A DNA stretch of 64,000 bases from Draconibacterium sediminis (GTDB lineage Bacteria; Bacteroidota; Bacteroidia; Bacteroidales; Prolixibacteraceae), in NCBI RefSeq assembly GCF_000949475.1, contig NZ_JRHC01000002.1:186001-250000 (forward strand), given 5' to 3'. Every line of letters starts with the position of its first letter. The first letter of the stretch is position 1. The translations under genes were made by a program, and so were the position numbers. This document shows, piece after piece, positions 8,454 to 17,342 of the stretch. Under the pieces are notes generated by a model. The model did not search any database. It was not told the origin of the DNA and saw only the letters and a program-made list of their open reading frames with translations.

Positions 8454-11400
8454 TTATCCCATCATTTGCGTGGGCGATTTGCCAAAATGTTTTCTGAAAA
8501 CAGTGCTGAAATACCCCACACTGGCAAAACCACAAAGCTCGCTTACCTCTGTAATATTATATTGTTTGGTGCGCAACAAGTCGAGCGAATGATTTAAACG
8601 AACCATTTTTATAAAATCGGTAGGCGACTGATCGGTTAAAGATTTTACTTTTTTGTACAGTAACGACGGACTTACGTGCATTTCGGAAGCAAAATCTTTT
8701 TTCGAGAATTGCGCATTGGCCATATTTTCGTGAACCACCTCTACCATTCGTTTCAGGAATTTATCGTTGAGTTCGTTTTCTACAATTGCTGAATCATCAC
8801 CTCCTTTTATCACCTTTAATGCCTTATCTCTGATGATCTCCCGGTTTTTCACCAACGAGCGAATTCGCTGTTGCAGAATAGACACATCGAAAGGTTTGGT
8901 AAGGTAATCGTCAGCACCTAAACCTAATCCTTTTAACTGTTCTGCTTTTCCGGCCAGTGCCGTTAATAGAATTACGGGCAGATGCGATGTTTCGTAAGTT
9001 GATTTAATTTTACGGCACAACTCAAAACCATCCATTTCCGGCATCATAATATCCGACACAACAAGGTCGGGTGTTTGCTTTTCAATCAGCTCCCAGGCCT
9101 GTACGCCGTTTTTTGCCAGGTAAACCTGAAACTGCGGCTCCATTGCCGTTTTTAAAAACTCGCGCAAATACTCATTATCCTCCACAATAAGTACTTTCAT
9201 TTTCAGTGCCTCGGGTTCTTCATCTTCATTCGGCACAACCGGGCTAAACTCTTGTTTTGTTACCGGAGGTTGCAGTTCTTTACGCTGAATACTTTCCTTT
9301 TCAATGGGCTCTGAGTCCAGCTTTTTGGTTGGGATAACAACCTGAAACATCGATCCTTCGTTCAGCTGGCTAAAACAATTGATTTTTCCGCCGTGCAGAT
9401 TCACATAATTTTTCACCAGCAGTAAACCAATTCCGGAACCTACAATCTTAGAGTTTACCACGTTTTCGGCCCGGTAGTACTCTTTAAAAAGCTGCCGTTG
9501 TGCCTTTTTGCTTATTCCTATTCCAAAATCCTGCACCTCCAAAACCCATCGCTGTTCCGAGCAATGTAGACTTACATTTACATCGCTATCCTTATTCGAA
9601 TATTTTATGGCATTCGAAATTAGATTATCCACAACTTTATCGATAAGTGTTTCGTCGACAGCCGTAACAAACTTCGGTAAATTTGATTTAAAATGAATCT
9701 CAATATTTTTACTGTTGCCATACGATTCGAACATCATAACACGGTTTTTAGTGGCCTTCACCACATCAACCATTTGCAGCGAAATACGTTCTTTACCAAT
9801 GTCTGATTTCTGAAAGTCCATCAGCTGCGTTACCACATTTAACAGTCGTTGTGTTTGTTCGGTAGCCAAATGTAAATAATGATGTCCCTTTGATGTTAAC
9901 ACAGGCTCTTTGTTCAACTCTTCAACCGGCCCTTTTATAAGGGTTAACGATGTACGGATATCGTGCGCGGTATTGGCAAAAAAGCGGATTTTCTCCTCTG
10001 AATGCACCTTTTTCAGGTTTTCGATATAGTAAATCATAAAGAATACTACCAGACCGAACACGAATAAAATTATAAGTATCCGGAACCACCAGGTGGCCCA
10101 ATACGGCGGAATTACATTGAGTTTGATATCACGCTCGGCAAGAAGTTGTGTATTTGAACTGTCGTACATTCTTATCCGCAACGTATAATTTCCACTTGGA
10201 ATATTTGAGTACGACAGGATTTTGTTGTTGGCCGGTGTTGTCCATTCGGCGTCAAGATCGTCCATTTTCCACGAAAAACGGGCCCCGGGAGATGTTACCC
10301 CGATTGGCAGCATTTCAAGGCTAATGGTATTCTGTGCATATTTTAACGACAGTTTCTCAAGATCGTTTAAAGGTTTGGTGAGTGACGGAGATTCAAGTTC
10401 GTGAATTGAACGCCCCGAAACGGTAAGTTCCTGCAGGAAAATACTTCCTTTATTTTCAGCAGGTTTAATTTCATTCGGATTAAAAATTAATGCTCCGTTG
10501 TTGGTTCCCATCATTAACCTGTCTCCATCAAGCACTTGAATGGCCCTTAGGTTGTACGACACATTACTTACGGCAGGCAAGGCGTTAAAGGTTAAAATCG
10601 ACCGGTCGCTTTGTTTAAAACGGCAAAGTCCCTGCTCGGTTCCAATCCAAAAATAACCATCCATGTACTGAATGCTTGAAACAAAGTTGGACGGCAAACC
10701 ATCATCCACGGTAAAATTCTCCTGTTCGTGTGTAATAAAATCGTAACGAATTATGCCACTTCCAACGGTACAAAGCCAGGCCACATTATCTTTCAGATAA
10801 ATATCGTTTACAATATACCCTTCTACAATAGTTTCGGTTTGTCCTGTATTTATATCAAATTCAACCAATCCGTTGGTGTTCCCAATCAGTAATTTGTTTT
10901 CTTTATAATTCAGCAACTTACCCACAGTCATATTCGGATACGACCTGAAAGTTTCGGTTTTAATATCATAACGGATTAAATCTCCGCGAACGCCACCAAT
11001 CCAGAAATTACCATTTTGATCGTCCATAATCTCGAACACAAAATTATTTCCAAACTGGCCATCGGTTGATTCGAGACTCAGATGTTTTAACTCTTCACCG
11101 GTTTTATTGTCGAGTAGATAAACCCCCGAAGCATACGAACCGGCCCAAATGCGTCCCCGGCTATCCTCCTTTAAGGTTAAAAATACCTGTGCATGCTTCT
11201 CGTTATTGTGATAAAAAGATTTCCATTGTTCCGTAGCGTTATTCCTGAAACTGATACCATTATTCGTTGCAAACCAAAAATTTCCGTTGCTGTCTTCCAA
11301 TACTGCGTTAACATCGTTATTTACAAGCGAGTTGTTGTTATTTGCAATATGATTAATTTGGGTTACAATGGGGTTGGCCATATCAAGGTACGAAACTCCC

Positions 11401-12362
11401 CCGCTATAGGTACATACCCACACTCGATTATTATTGTCGCGATAAATATCATAAACACCATTACCTTTTAACGAGCCCATGTTATCAGCGTTCTCTTTCA
11501 TTACAGCAAGAACTTCATAGCTGTTTTTATCCAGCTCCCAAACTCCTTGCCCATCGATACCAATTAACACCGATGATGTGGTAAAATTCTCGATCGCCAA
11601 TATTGGCTGGCTGGGTATATCCACAATAGGAGTCAGTTTCTGTTCCGCTTTACTATCAAACACAAAAAGCCCGCTTCCCATAGTTCCTATCCACCAAACA
11701 TCCTGCAGTTCATCGTGTAAAAAAGAGGATACTGCATAGCTTGTACCTGAAGGAAACATATAAAACGGTTTGTAAACCAATTCATTAATATTGAATAGTT
11801 TCAACACATCCTGTTCAGCATAAATAATGTTTTCGGTATCGTACCAGGTCATTGCCGAAACATTATTCACCACAGTGGTTGCCTTAAGCCCATTTTCTTC
11901 GCTGAAGTAATACATACCGGTAGTTGACGATATCCATAAACGTTTTTCGTGATCGACGAGCATTCCTGTAACACCTAGATAGGGATTTCGAAGAACCCGC
12001 GACAAATTGATCAACAATTCAAAACGGTCTTTAATGGAATTGTATTTGAATATCTGCCCGGCATTGGTATAAACGTATAGATTTTGTTGGCTGTACGTTA
12101 AATCGGCGGTTACCACATTGGTACTTTCGTAAGGTAACTGGTAAATTCTGATATCGTCTTGAGTATACCGTATGATTCCCATCTTCGACGCCACCCAGAT
12201 AAAACCGTTATCGTCGCCACACACCGAATTGGTTTCGCGCAACGAAATCCCGAATTTGTCGTTGAGATTATAAAAATGGACGTTATTCTTGTTTTGAGCT
12301 ATTGAAAAACCTGTAACCAGCAAGCTAAACAGGCTAAATAGTATATATTTTTTTATCCTCAT
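8454..12362 (-). CDS. Hybrid two-component system: propeller sensor, kinase, receiver and AraC output
   Basis: This one-protein signalling system (about 1302 aa) senses a ligand, usually an oligosaccharide, in the periplasm and activates transcription in the cytoplasm. After a signal peptide (LVTGFSIAQ) come two-component-regulator propeller repeats (DDNGFIWVASK, DNNNRVWVCT, DSNGNFWFATN and others), a Y_Y_Y domain (about 650-745), and a membrane helix (about 755-780). HisKA follows with the phospho-acceptor in ANTAHDIRTSL (about residue 800), then HATPase (NLISNAIKYS, GSGIGLLLVK), a receiver (MKVLIVEDN, phosphorylated Asp in VVSDIMMPEMDG near 1101) and an HTH_18 pair at the end. The start was set at MRIKKY (12362); an upstream in-frame ATG at 12443 would spoil the signal peptide. 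It is divergent from the GH2 gene and is the likely regulator of that gene and perhaps of the SusCD operon beyond it. Confidence 0.93.
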   Translation of the reverse strand: MRIKKYILFSLFSLLVTGFSIAQNKNNVHFYNLNDKFGISLRETNSVCGDDNGFIWVASKMGIIRYTQDDIRIYQLPYESTNVVTADLTYSQQNLYVYTNAGQIFKYNSIKDRFELLINLSRVLRNPYLGVTGMLVDHEKRLWISSTTGMYYFSEENGLKATTVVNNVSAMTWYDTENIIYAEQDVLKLFNINELVYKPFYMFPSGTSYAVSSFLHDELQDVWWIGTMGSGLFVFDSKAEQKLTPIVDIPSQPILAIENFTTSSVLIGIDGQGVWELDKNSYEVLAVMKENADNMGSLKGNGVYDIYRDNNNRVWVCTYSGGVSYLDMANPIVTQINHIANNNNSLVNNDVNAVLEDSNGNFWFATNNGISFRNNATEQWKSFYHNNEKHAQVFLTLKEDSRGRIWAGSYASGVYLLDNKTGEELKHLSLESTDGQFGNNFVFEIMDDQNGNFWIGGVRGDLIRYDIKTETFRSYPNMTVGKLLNYKENKLLIGNTNGLVEFDINTGQTETIVEGYIVNDIYLKDNVAWLCTVGSGIIRYDFITHEQENFTVDDGLPSNFVSSIQYMDGYFWIGTEQGLCRFKQSDRSILTFNALPAVSNVSYNLRAIQVLDGDRLMMGTNNGALIFNPNEIKPAENKGSIFLQELTVSGRSIHELESPSLTKPLNDLEKLSLKYAQNTISLEMLPIGVTSPGARFSWKMDDLDAEWTTPANNKILSYSNIPSGNYTLRIRMYDSSNTQLLAERDIKLNVIPPYWATWWFRILIILFVFGLVVFFMIYYIENLKKVHSEEKIRFFANTAHDIRTSLTLIKGPVEELNKEPVLTSKGHHYLHLATEQTQRLLNVVTQLMDFQKSDIGKERISLQMVDVVKATKNRVMMFESYGNSKNIEIHFKSNLPKFVTAVDETLIDKVVDNLISNAIKYSNKDSDVNVSLHCSEQRWVLEVQDFGIGISKKAQRQLFKEYYRAENVVNSKIVGSGIGLLLVKNYVNLHGGKINCFSQLNEGSMFQVVIPTKKLDSEPIEKESIQRKELQPPVTKQEFSPVVPNEDEEPEALKMKVLIVEDNEYLREFLKTAMEPQFQVYLAKNGVQAWELIEKQTPDLVVSDIMMPEMDGFELCRKIKSTYETSHLPVILLTALAGKAEQLKGLGLGADDYLTKPFDVSILQQRIRSLVKNREIIRDKALKVIKGGDDSAIVENELNDKFLKRMVEVVHENMANAQFSKKDFASEMHVSPSLLYKKVKSLTDQSPTDFIKMVRLNHSLDLLRTKQYNITEVSELCGFASVGYFSTVFRKHFGKSPTQMMG

Positions 12363-12799
12363 TATCACCCTTCTAAATTTTGTCCCTACTGCAATGATAG
12401 GAAAAAAGAAACTTTCAAAAAAACAAAAACTTTTGCTTAACATTAAAAAACCATACTCACATAATCCTGGTTTTACAAAACCAACGGGCCATGGTTCGAA
12501 CTGTTCAATTGCACCGGCCCTACTGAATTAAAACAAATACGAACAACGTTCATTGATTGATCGTTCCAAAATTTCGAAATAAAACACAAATCCCTTGTAT
12601 AAAAAAACATTCAAAATAGAACAGCGGCACTTTAAACCATACTGCAATTGATTTATTAACCGGATAATTCGCATCCATTTAAAAATTTCTATTTTTACTG
12701 TACCTCTAATTCGCTTGAAACAGACAACATCAAAATTGTCTTTCTTTTACAGGAAGATTTTGCTGAATTATTACATTTTTTAATACTAGACATTAAAAC
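12363..12799. other. Divergent regulatory region between HTCS and GH2 genes
   Basis: No coding frame is seen in these 437 bases. Both genes diverge from here, so their promoters and any HTCS operator must lie inside. A weak -7-like TATTTTTA occurs at 12690-12697. No clear palindrome or direct-repeat operator was identified. Confidence 0.5.
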
Positions 12800-15607
12800 A
12801 TGCGCTTAAAACTACTACTCTTACTTATTTCAATCCCTTTATTTACAACTATTCAGGGATTTGCCCAACCTACAGAAATCGTTTACCTCTCGGGAACCGA
12901 TGCCGATAATACGGTTGAATGGGACTTTTTCTGTACCGATGGCAGAAACAGCAACTCCTGGACAAAAATAGCTGTGCCATCCAACTGGGAACTTCAGGGT
13001 TTCGGAACCTATAATTACGGCCACGACTGGTCCAACGAAAATATTAAGCTGGGAAAAGAACACGGCCTTTACAAACACGAATTTGAAGTGCCGCGCAGCT
13101 GGAAAGGCAAAACCATTAACATTGTTTTCGATGGATCGATGACCGACACCAAAGTTAAGATTAATGGTAAATCGGCCGGAGAAATGCACCAGGGCGGTTT
13201 TTACCGTTTTAAATACGACATAAGCAAATTACTAAAATACGGGCAAACCAACCTGCTGGAGGTTGATGTAGCCAAACACTCGGCCAACGAATCGATCAAC
13301 CGTGCCGAGCGCCAGGCCGATTTCTGGATTTTTGGTGGAATTTTCCGCCCGGTTGTCCTCGAAGTACTTCCTGAGGTACACATGAGCCGTACAGCAATCG
13401 ATCCTAAAGCCGACGGTTCTTTTAATGTTTTAATCGATTTGAACGAATCAAAATCAGATCTATCAGCCACAGTTGAATTATTCGACTTGGGAGGAAATGA
13501 AATCGGAACACCTGTTCAGGTGGAGATTGAAAAAGGTAAACAAGAAGTCTGGGTATCGGGCAAATTTTCAACTATTAAAGCCTGGAATCCGGAATGGCCA
13601 ACCTTGTACAACATGAAAATTTCGCTAAAAAAAGGTAGCGATGTTTTGCATGAAGTTACCGAACGTATTGGATTCAGAACCGTTGAACTGCGTAAACACG
13701 ACGGCTTTTATGTAAACGGCGAGAAAGTGCTTTTTAAGGGTGTAAACCGCCACTCCTTCTGGCCAGAAACCGGTCGTTCGCTTAGCGACAGGAATCACAT
13801 CATGGACATCAATTTGATGAAAGAAATGAATATGAATGCTGTTCGCTGCTCGCACTACCCTCCCGATAAACGTTTCCTCGACCTTTGCGACTCATTGGGA
13901 CTTTTTGTGCTCGATGAAGTTACCGGCTGGCAGCAAGGTTACGACACTATTGTTGGCCCGAAACTAATTAAAGAAACCATTTTAAGAGACGAAAACCACG
14001 CGAGTGTTGTCATCTTCGACCACGGAAATGAAGGTGGCTGGGATTTCAGAAACGAAAAGACTTTCCATGAATACGATATTCAGAAGCGTCCGATAATTTA
14101 CCCGTGGTTGTTACGTAATGGCGCCGACACGCATCACTACCCTCAATTTGATTATGCCATTGGACGATATATTTATGGCAACGATCCGTTTATGCCAACC
14201 GAGCTTCTGCACGGATTGTACGATGGTGGTCATGGAGCCGGACTGGAAGATTATTGGCGAAACTACCAGACTTCTCCACTTCACGCAGGAGGATTTTTGT
14301 GGGTTTTTGTTGACGAAGCTGTATTGCGCACCGATAAGCCGGAAACCGTATATGATGGCGATGGCAACCACGCTCCCGATGGAATTCTGGGACCTCACCG
14401 CGAAAAAGAGGCCAGCTTTTATACCATTAAAGAAATATGGTCGCCGGTGCAGGTAGAGCCGGTAGCCATTGTAAAAAGCTGGAACGGCCGCTTGTTTTTG
14501 TCGAACAAATACATTTACACCAACCTCAACCAATGCACGTTTAAATGGGAAGCCGTAAAAACAGGTCTCAGTCCTGAAGATGAAAAACAACTTGGTTCGG
14601 GAACAATAGAAAGCCCTGACGCGAAACCGGGTGAAACCGCCCAGGTGGAAATAGCGCTGAACAATTCACTTGAAAATGCCGATGTGTTCCGTTTTACTGC
14701 CATCGGTCCACATGGCGAAGAGCTTTATAGCTGGAGCTGGCCGGTTATTCAGCCGGCAGACAAAGCAAAAGAATTGCTGGCCGAACTCAACACCGGAAGT
14801 TCCGAAATCTCGTTAAAAGAAACAGAAAAGTCTGTAACCGCTTCGGTAGCCGATGTGGCAATTGAATTCAGCAAGGCCGACGGGACATTGTTATCGGTGA
14901 AAAACGGTAAAGGAAACGTGTCGTTCACAGGTGGTCCGGTTGCAACCGGCGTTGAACACGAAGTTACCGGAACCGAATGGAAAATGAATGAAGATGGTAG
15001 TTTCGGGTTTGAAATTACCAACAAAAACTATCCGCGCAAAATAACCTGGACACTCGAAAAAAGTGGCTTACTGAAACTGGTTGCCAACCCGCTTCGCGAC
15101 AGAGTTTCCGATGTTGATTTTGTGGGGATTTCATTTAATTACCCCGAAATCAAATGTACCGGCGTTAAATGGATGGGAAGCGGGCCTTATCGTGTTTGGA
15201 AGAACCGCTTAAAAGGCAACGAAATTGGCGTTTGGGAGAAAGAATACAACAATACCATCACCGGCGAAAGTTTTGAAAATATGGTTTATCCGGAGTTTAA
15301 AGGTTACCATGCAAGCCTGTTCTGGGCAACCCTGGAAACAACCGAAAGTCCGGTTACCATTATCTCGGAAACGCCCAACCTGTATTTCCAGCTGTTTAAA
15401 CCTGCAAAACCACAACACGTGGCAGGTGGTACTTATCCGGCATTTCCCGAGGGCGATATTTCATTCCTGTACGAGATTCCGGCAATTGGAACCAAATTTT
15501 ACCAAACCGACCGGTTGGGACCAGGTGCTAAAAAAGGAATGTTCTCCGAACGCCGTGGCGACGAAAGTTATCCGATAACATTGTGGTTCGATTTTAGAGC
15601 CAAATAG
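12800..15607 (+). CDS. Glycoside hydrolase family 2 protein (beta-galactosidase-like)
   Basis: The 935-aa exported enzyme has a signal peptide (to about residue 22, TIQGFAQ), a sugar-binding jelly roll (about 25-190), an Ig-like GH2 domain (about 195-290), and a TIM barrel (GVNRHSFWPETGR). The acid/base is Glu411 in DHGNEGGWD and the probable nucleophile is Glu468 in MPTELLHG, followed by GGFLWVFVDEAVL, the counterpart of the LacZ 'GGFIWDWVDQ' segment. The C-terminal 300 residues resemble the LacZ small beta domain. Substrate specificity cannot be deduced; beta-galactosidase, beta-glucuronidase or others remain possible. It has its own terminator and is controlled from the divergent region shared with the HTCS. 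Confidence 0.88.
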   Translation: MRLKLLLLLISIPLFTTIQGFAQPTEIVYLSGTDADNTVEWDFFCTDGRNSNSWTKIAVPSNWELQGFGTYNYGHDWSNENIKLGKEHGLYKHEFEVPRSWKGKTINIVFDGSMTDTKVKINGKSAGEMHQGGFYRFKYDISKLLKYGQTNLLEVDVAKHSANESINRAERQADFWIFGGIFRPVVLEVLPEVHMSRTAIDPKADGSFNVLIDLNESKSDLSATVELFDLGGNEIGTPVQVEIEKGKQEVWVSGKFSTIKAWNPEWPTLYNMKISLKKGSDVLHEVTERIGFRTVELRKHDGFYVNGEKVLFKGVNRHSFWPETGRSLSDRNHIMDINLMKEMNMNAVRCSHYPPDKRFLDLCDSLGLFVLDEVTGWQQGYDTIVGPKLIKETILRDENHASVVIFDHGNEGGWDFRNEKTFHEYDIQKRPIIYPWLLRNGADTHHYPQFDYAIGRYIYGNDPFMPTELLHGLYDGGHGAGLEDYWRNYQTSPLHAGGFLWVFVDEAVLRTDKPETVYDGDGNHAPDGILGPHREKEASFYTIKEIWSPVQVEPVAIVKSWNGRLFLSNKYIYTNLNQCTFKWEAVKTGLSPEDEKQLGSGTIESPDAKPGETAQVEIALNNSLENADVFRFTAIGPHGEELYSWSWPVIQPADKAKELLAELNTGSSEISLKETEKSVTASVADVAIEFSKADGTLLSVKNGKGNVSFTGGPVATGVEHEVTGTEWKMNEDGSFGFEITNKNYPRKITWTLEKSGLLKLVANPLRDRVSDVDFVGISFNYPEIKCTGVKWMGSGPYRVWKNRLKGNEIGVWEKEYNNTITGESFENMVYPEFKGYHASLFWATLETTESPVTIISETPNLYFQLFKPAKPQHVAGGTYPAFPEGDISFLYEIPAIGTKFYQTDRLGPGAKKGMFSERRGDESYPITLWFDFRAK

Positions 15608-15624
15608 TATTGCTCAACTGTTAG

Positions 15625-15661
15625 AAAATGGCTGCGGGATCAATCTTGCAGCCATTTTTTT
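15625..15661 (+). terminator. Terminator of the GH2 gene
   Basis: AAAATGGCTGC (15625-15635) pairs with GCAGCCATTTT (15648-15658), followed by TTT. The stem lies 17 bases after the GH2 stop codon and separates it from the downstream operon. Confidence 0.85.
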
Positions 15662-16079
15662 GCGACTTATTTTCACAAAAGAACTTTTTAAAACTAATAC
15701 CGGAGAATTATCCAAATAAATATAAGTGTGAACCTTAAATGAATAAAAACAGCTTGTCCTGAAATCTTTCGGGAGGAATTACCGGTTGTAAAAAGGAATT
15801 ACTAAAATAAGGTTCATTTTGAATTCAGGTCAATATTAAAACCAGATACTGACTTATATGTACTGAAAATCAAAGCCGTCATACCACACATCAAAACAAA
15901 ATATCCATATTTGTATTACATATTATATTATACACTAAAACAAATTGTTAAATCCGGCCTGAAAATCAAAATACAACCACTTTAGCTTCGCCACACAGCA
16001 GCCATTTCGACTTGCATAGAAGTAATTTAATAACACAATGACACCAATAAATAACAATTACATCTTTTTGTAAATTAAA

Positions 16080-16091
16080 TACAATATTGTA
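16080..16091. promoter_or_regulatory. Palindrome upstream of the operon promoter
   Basis: TACAATATTGTA is a perfect 12-bp palindrome about 40 bp upstream of the -7 candidate. Its position suits an activator or repressor site. No regulator can be assigned. Confidence 0.4.
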
Positions 16092-16130
16092 ATTTTTTGA
16101 TTTTTTGTCATACATATTACAAAAATACCT

Positions 16131-16138
16131 TATATTTG
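16131..16138 (+). promoter_or_regulatory. -7 promoter box of the peptidoglycan operon
   Basis: TATATTTG matches TAnnTTTG exactly. TTTG at 16104-16107 is a possible -33 element, although the 23-base spacing is longer than the usual 19-21. The box lies 58 bases before the ATG at 16197. Confidence 0.55.
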
Positions 16139-16196
16139 AAGACCTTCTTTTGAAAAACAGAAGAAAGTTGACAAACCTGGTTCCTAAAAACGATTG

Positions 16197-17306
16197 ATGA
16201 AAACAGCAAAAAGGTATCTGGCTCTTGATGTTCTGCGCGGTTTAACCATAGTAGCAATGATTACGGTTAACAATCCCGGCAGTTGGTCATACATCTATCA
16301 ACCACTTAAACACTCGGCGTGGAACGGGTGTTCACCTACCGATCTCGTTTTTCCTTTTTTCCTTTTTATTGTCGGAGTTTCCATGTACTTTTCATTTTCA
16401 AAGTACGGAAATACCTTAAATCACGAATCGTTTAAACGGCTGGCAAAACGAACAATTTTAATTTTTGCCATCGGTTTATTTCTCAATTCATTTCCGCAAT
16501 GGGCCAAAGATTTCTCAAAACTAAGAATACTGGGTGTTCTTCAACGTATAGCCATTGTTTACGGAATAACATCATTAATCGTACTATCAGCTAAAAAATC
16601 GTGGTTGCCCTATATTTCCGGCGCTATTCTTTTATTGTATTGGGCCATCCTTTATTACTTTGGGAAAGAGGCTCCTTTTAGTTTGGAAGGCAATGCAACA
16701 ATAGCTTTCGATCGGGCAATTCTCGGCGAAAACCACATGTATCATGGTTTTGGCATTCCGTTCGATCCTGAAGGCCTGTTAAGCACCATTCCGGCAATTG
16801 TAACAGCATTACTGGGTTATATGGCGGGTGCCTTCATCCATAAAACTGAAGAGACAAAAATCCCGCGTTGGCTTTTTCTTGGCGGGCTGGCAGGTATTGC
16901 TGCAGGGTTAGTGTGGGGATTGGTTTTCCCTATCAACAAACCACTTTGGACAAGCTCCTATGTGTTATATACTGCAGGCTGGGCTTCGGTTGTGCTGGCA
17001 GCACTCATTTGGATCATCGACATAAAATCCTACAAAAAATGGACATCCTTTTTTGCGGTTTTCGGAATGAATCCATTGTTCATTTTTGCTCTTTCGGGCT
17101 TATGGGCCAATACCCTTACACGAGTAATTAAATTCACGAATAGCGAGGAACAAATAACCAACGGATACAGCTGGCTCTATCATCAGGTATTTGAACCACT
17201 GGCAGGACCGCTAAACGGCTCGCTACTGTTTGCACTCACGCATGTTGCCTTTTTCTGGCTGATTGCCCGAATCCTCTACCAAAAGAAAATATTTATAAAA
17301 GTTTAA
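16197..17306 (+). CDS. HGSNAT/NagX-like multi-pass membrane protein (DUF5009 type)
   Basis: The 369-aa integral membrane protein has about ten helices. It opens with RYLALDVLRGLTIVAMITVNNPGSW, the signature of the heparan-alpha-glucosaminide N-acetyltransferase-like family (bacterial NagX/DUF5009), with a further hallmark GCSPTDLVFPFFLFIVGVSM. The human homologue passes acetyl groups across a membrane to glucosamine residues. Bacterial members sit in N-acetylglucosamine loci, and their function is unproven. Start: a TTG at 16194 directly precedes ATG 16197, and the ATG is preferred. The gene leads the operon, 36 bases before the GH3 fusion. A role in N-acetylating glucosamine of cell-wall fragments is an inference. 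Confidence 0.8.
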   Translation: MKTAKRYLALDVLRGLTIVAMITVNNPGSWSYIYQPLKHSAWNGCSPTDLVFPFFLFIVGVSMYFSFSKYGNTLNHESFKRLAKRTILIFAIGLFLNSFPQWAKDFSKLRILGVLQRIAIVYGITSLIVLSAKKSWLPYISGAILLLYWAILYYFGKEAPFSLEGNATIAFDRAILGENHMYHGFGIPFDPEGLLSTIPAIVTALLGYMAGAFIHKTEETKIPRWLFLGGLAGIAAGLVWGLVFPINKPLWTSSYVLYTAGWASVVLAALIWIIDIKSYKKWTSFFAVFGMNPLFIFALSGLWANTLTRVIKFTNSEEQITNGYSWLYHQVFEPLAGPLNGSLLFALTHVAFFWLIARILYQKKIFIKV

Positions 17307-17342
17307 ACCGTCATAAATTCTATTTTTTAACAGCATACAGAA

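Larger units (their letters stand above)
15662..16196. other. Long upstream region of the peptidoglycan operon
   Basis: No coding frame is supported here. The part from 15950 is very AT-rich and contains the palindrome TACAATATTGTA (16080-16091) and a promoter box (16131-16138). The distance from the GH2 terminator suggests an independently controlled transcription unit. Confidence 0.5.

Noticed and set aside
12800..15607. True LacZ beta-galactosidase
   Set aside because: The fold and glutamates match GH2, but the LacZ-specific motif around the nucleophile (CEYAHAMGN) is replaced by PTELLHG; specificity left open.
16194..16196. TTG start for the HGSNAT-like gene
   Set aside because: An ATG follows immediately in frame and gives the usual N-terminus. 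The same reasoning rejected TTG 46009 (M28 peptidase) and TTG 62353 (exported protein).
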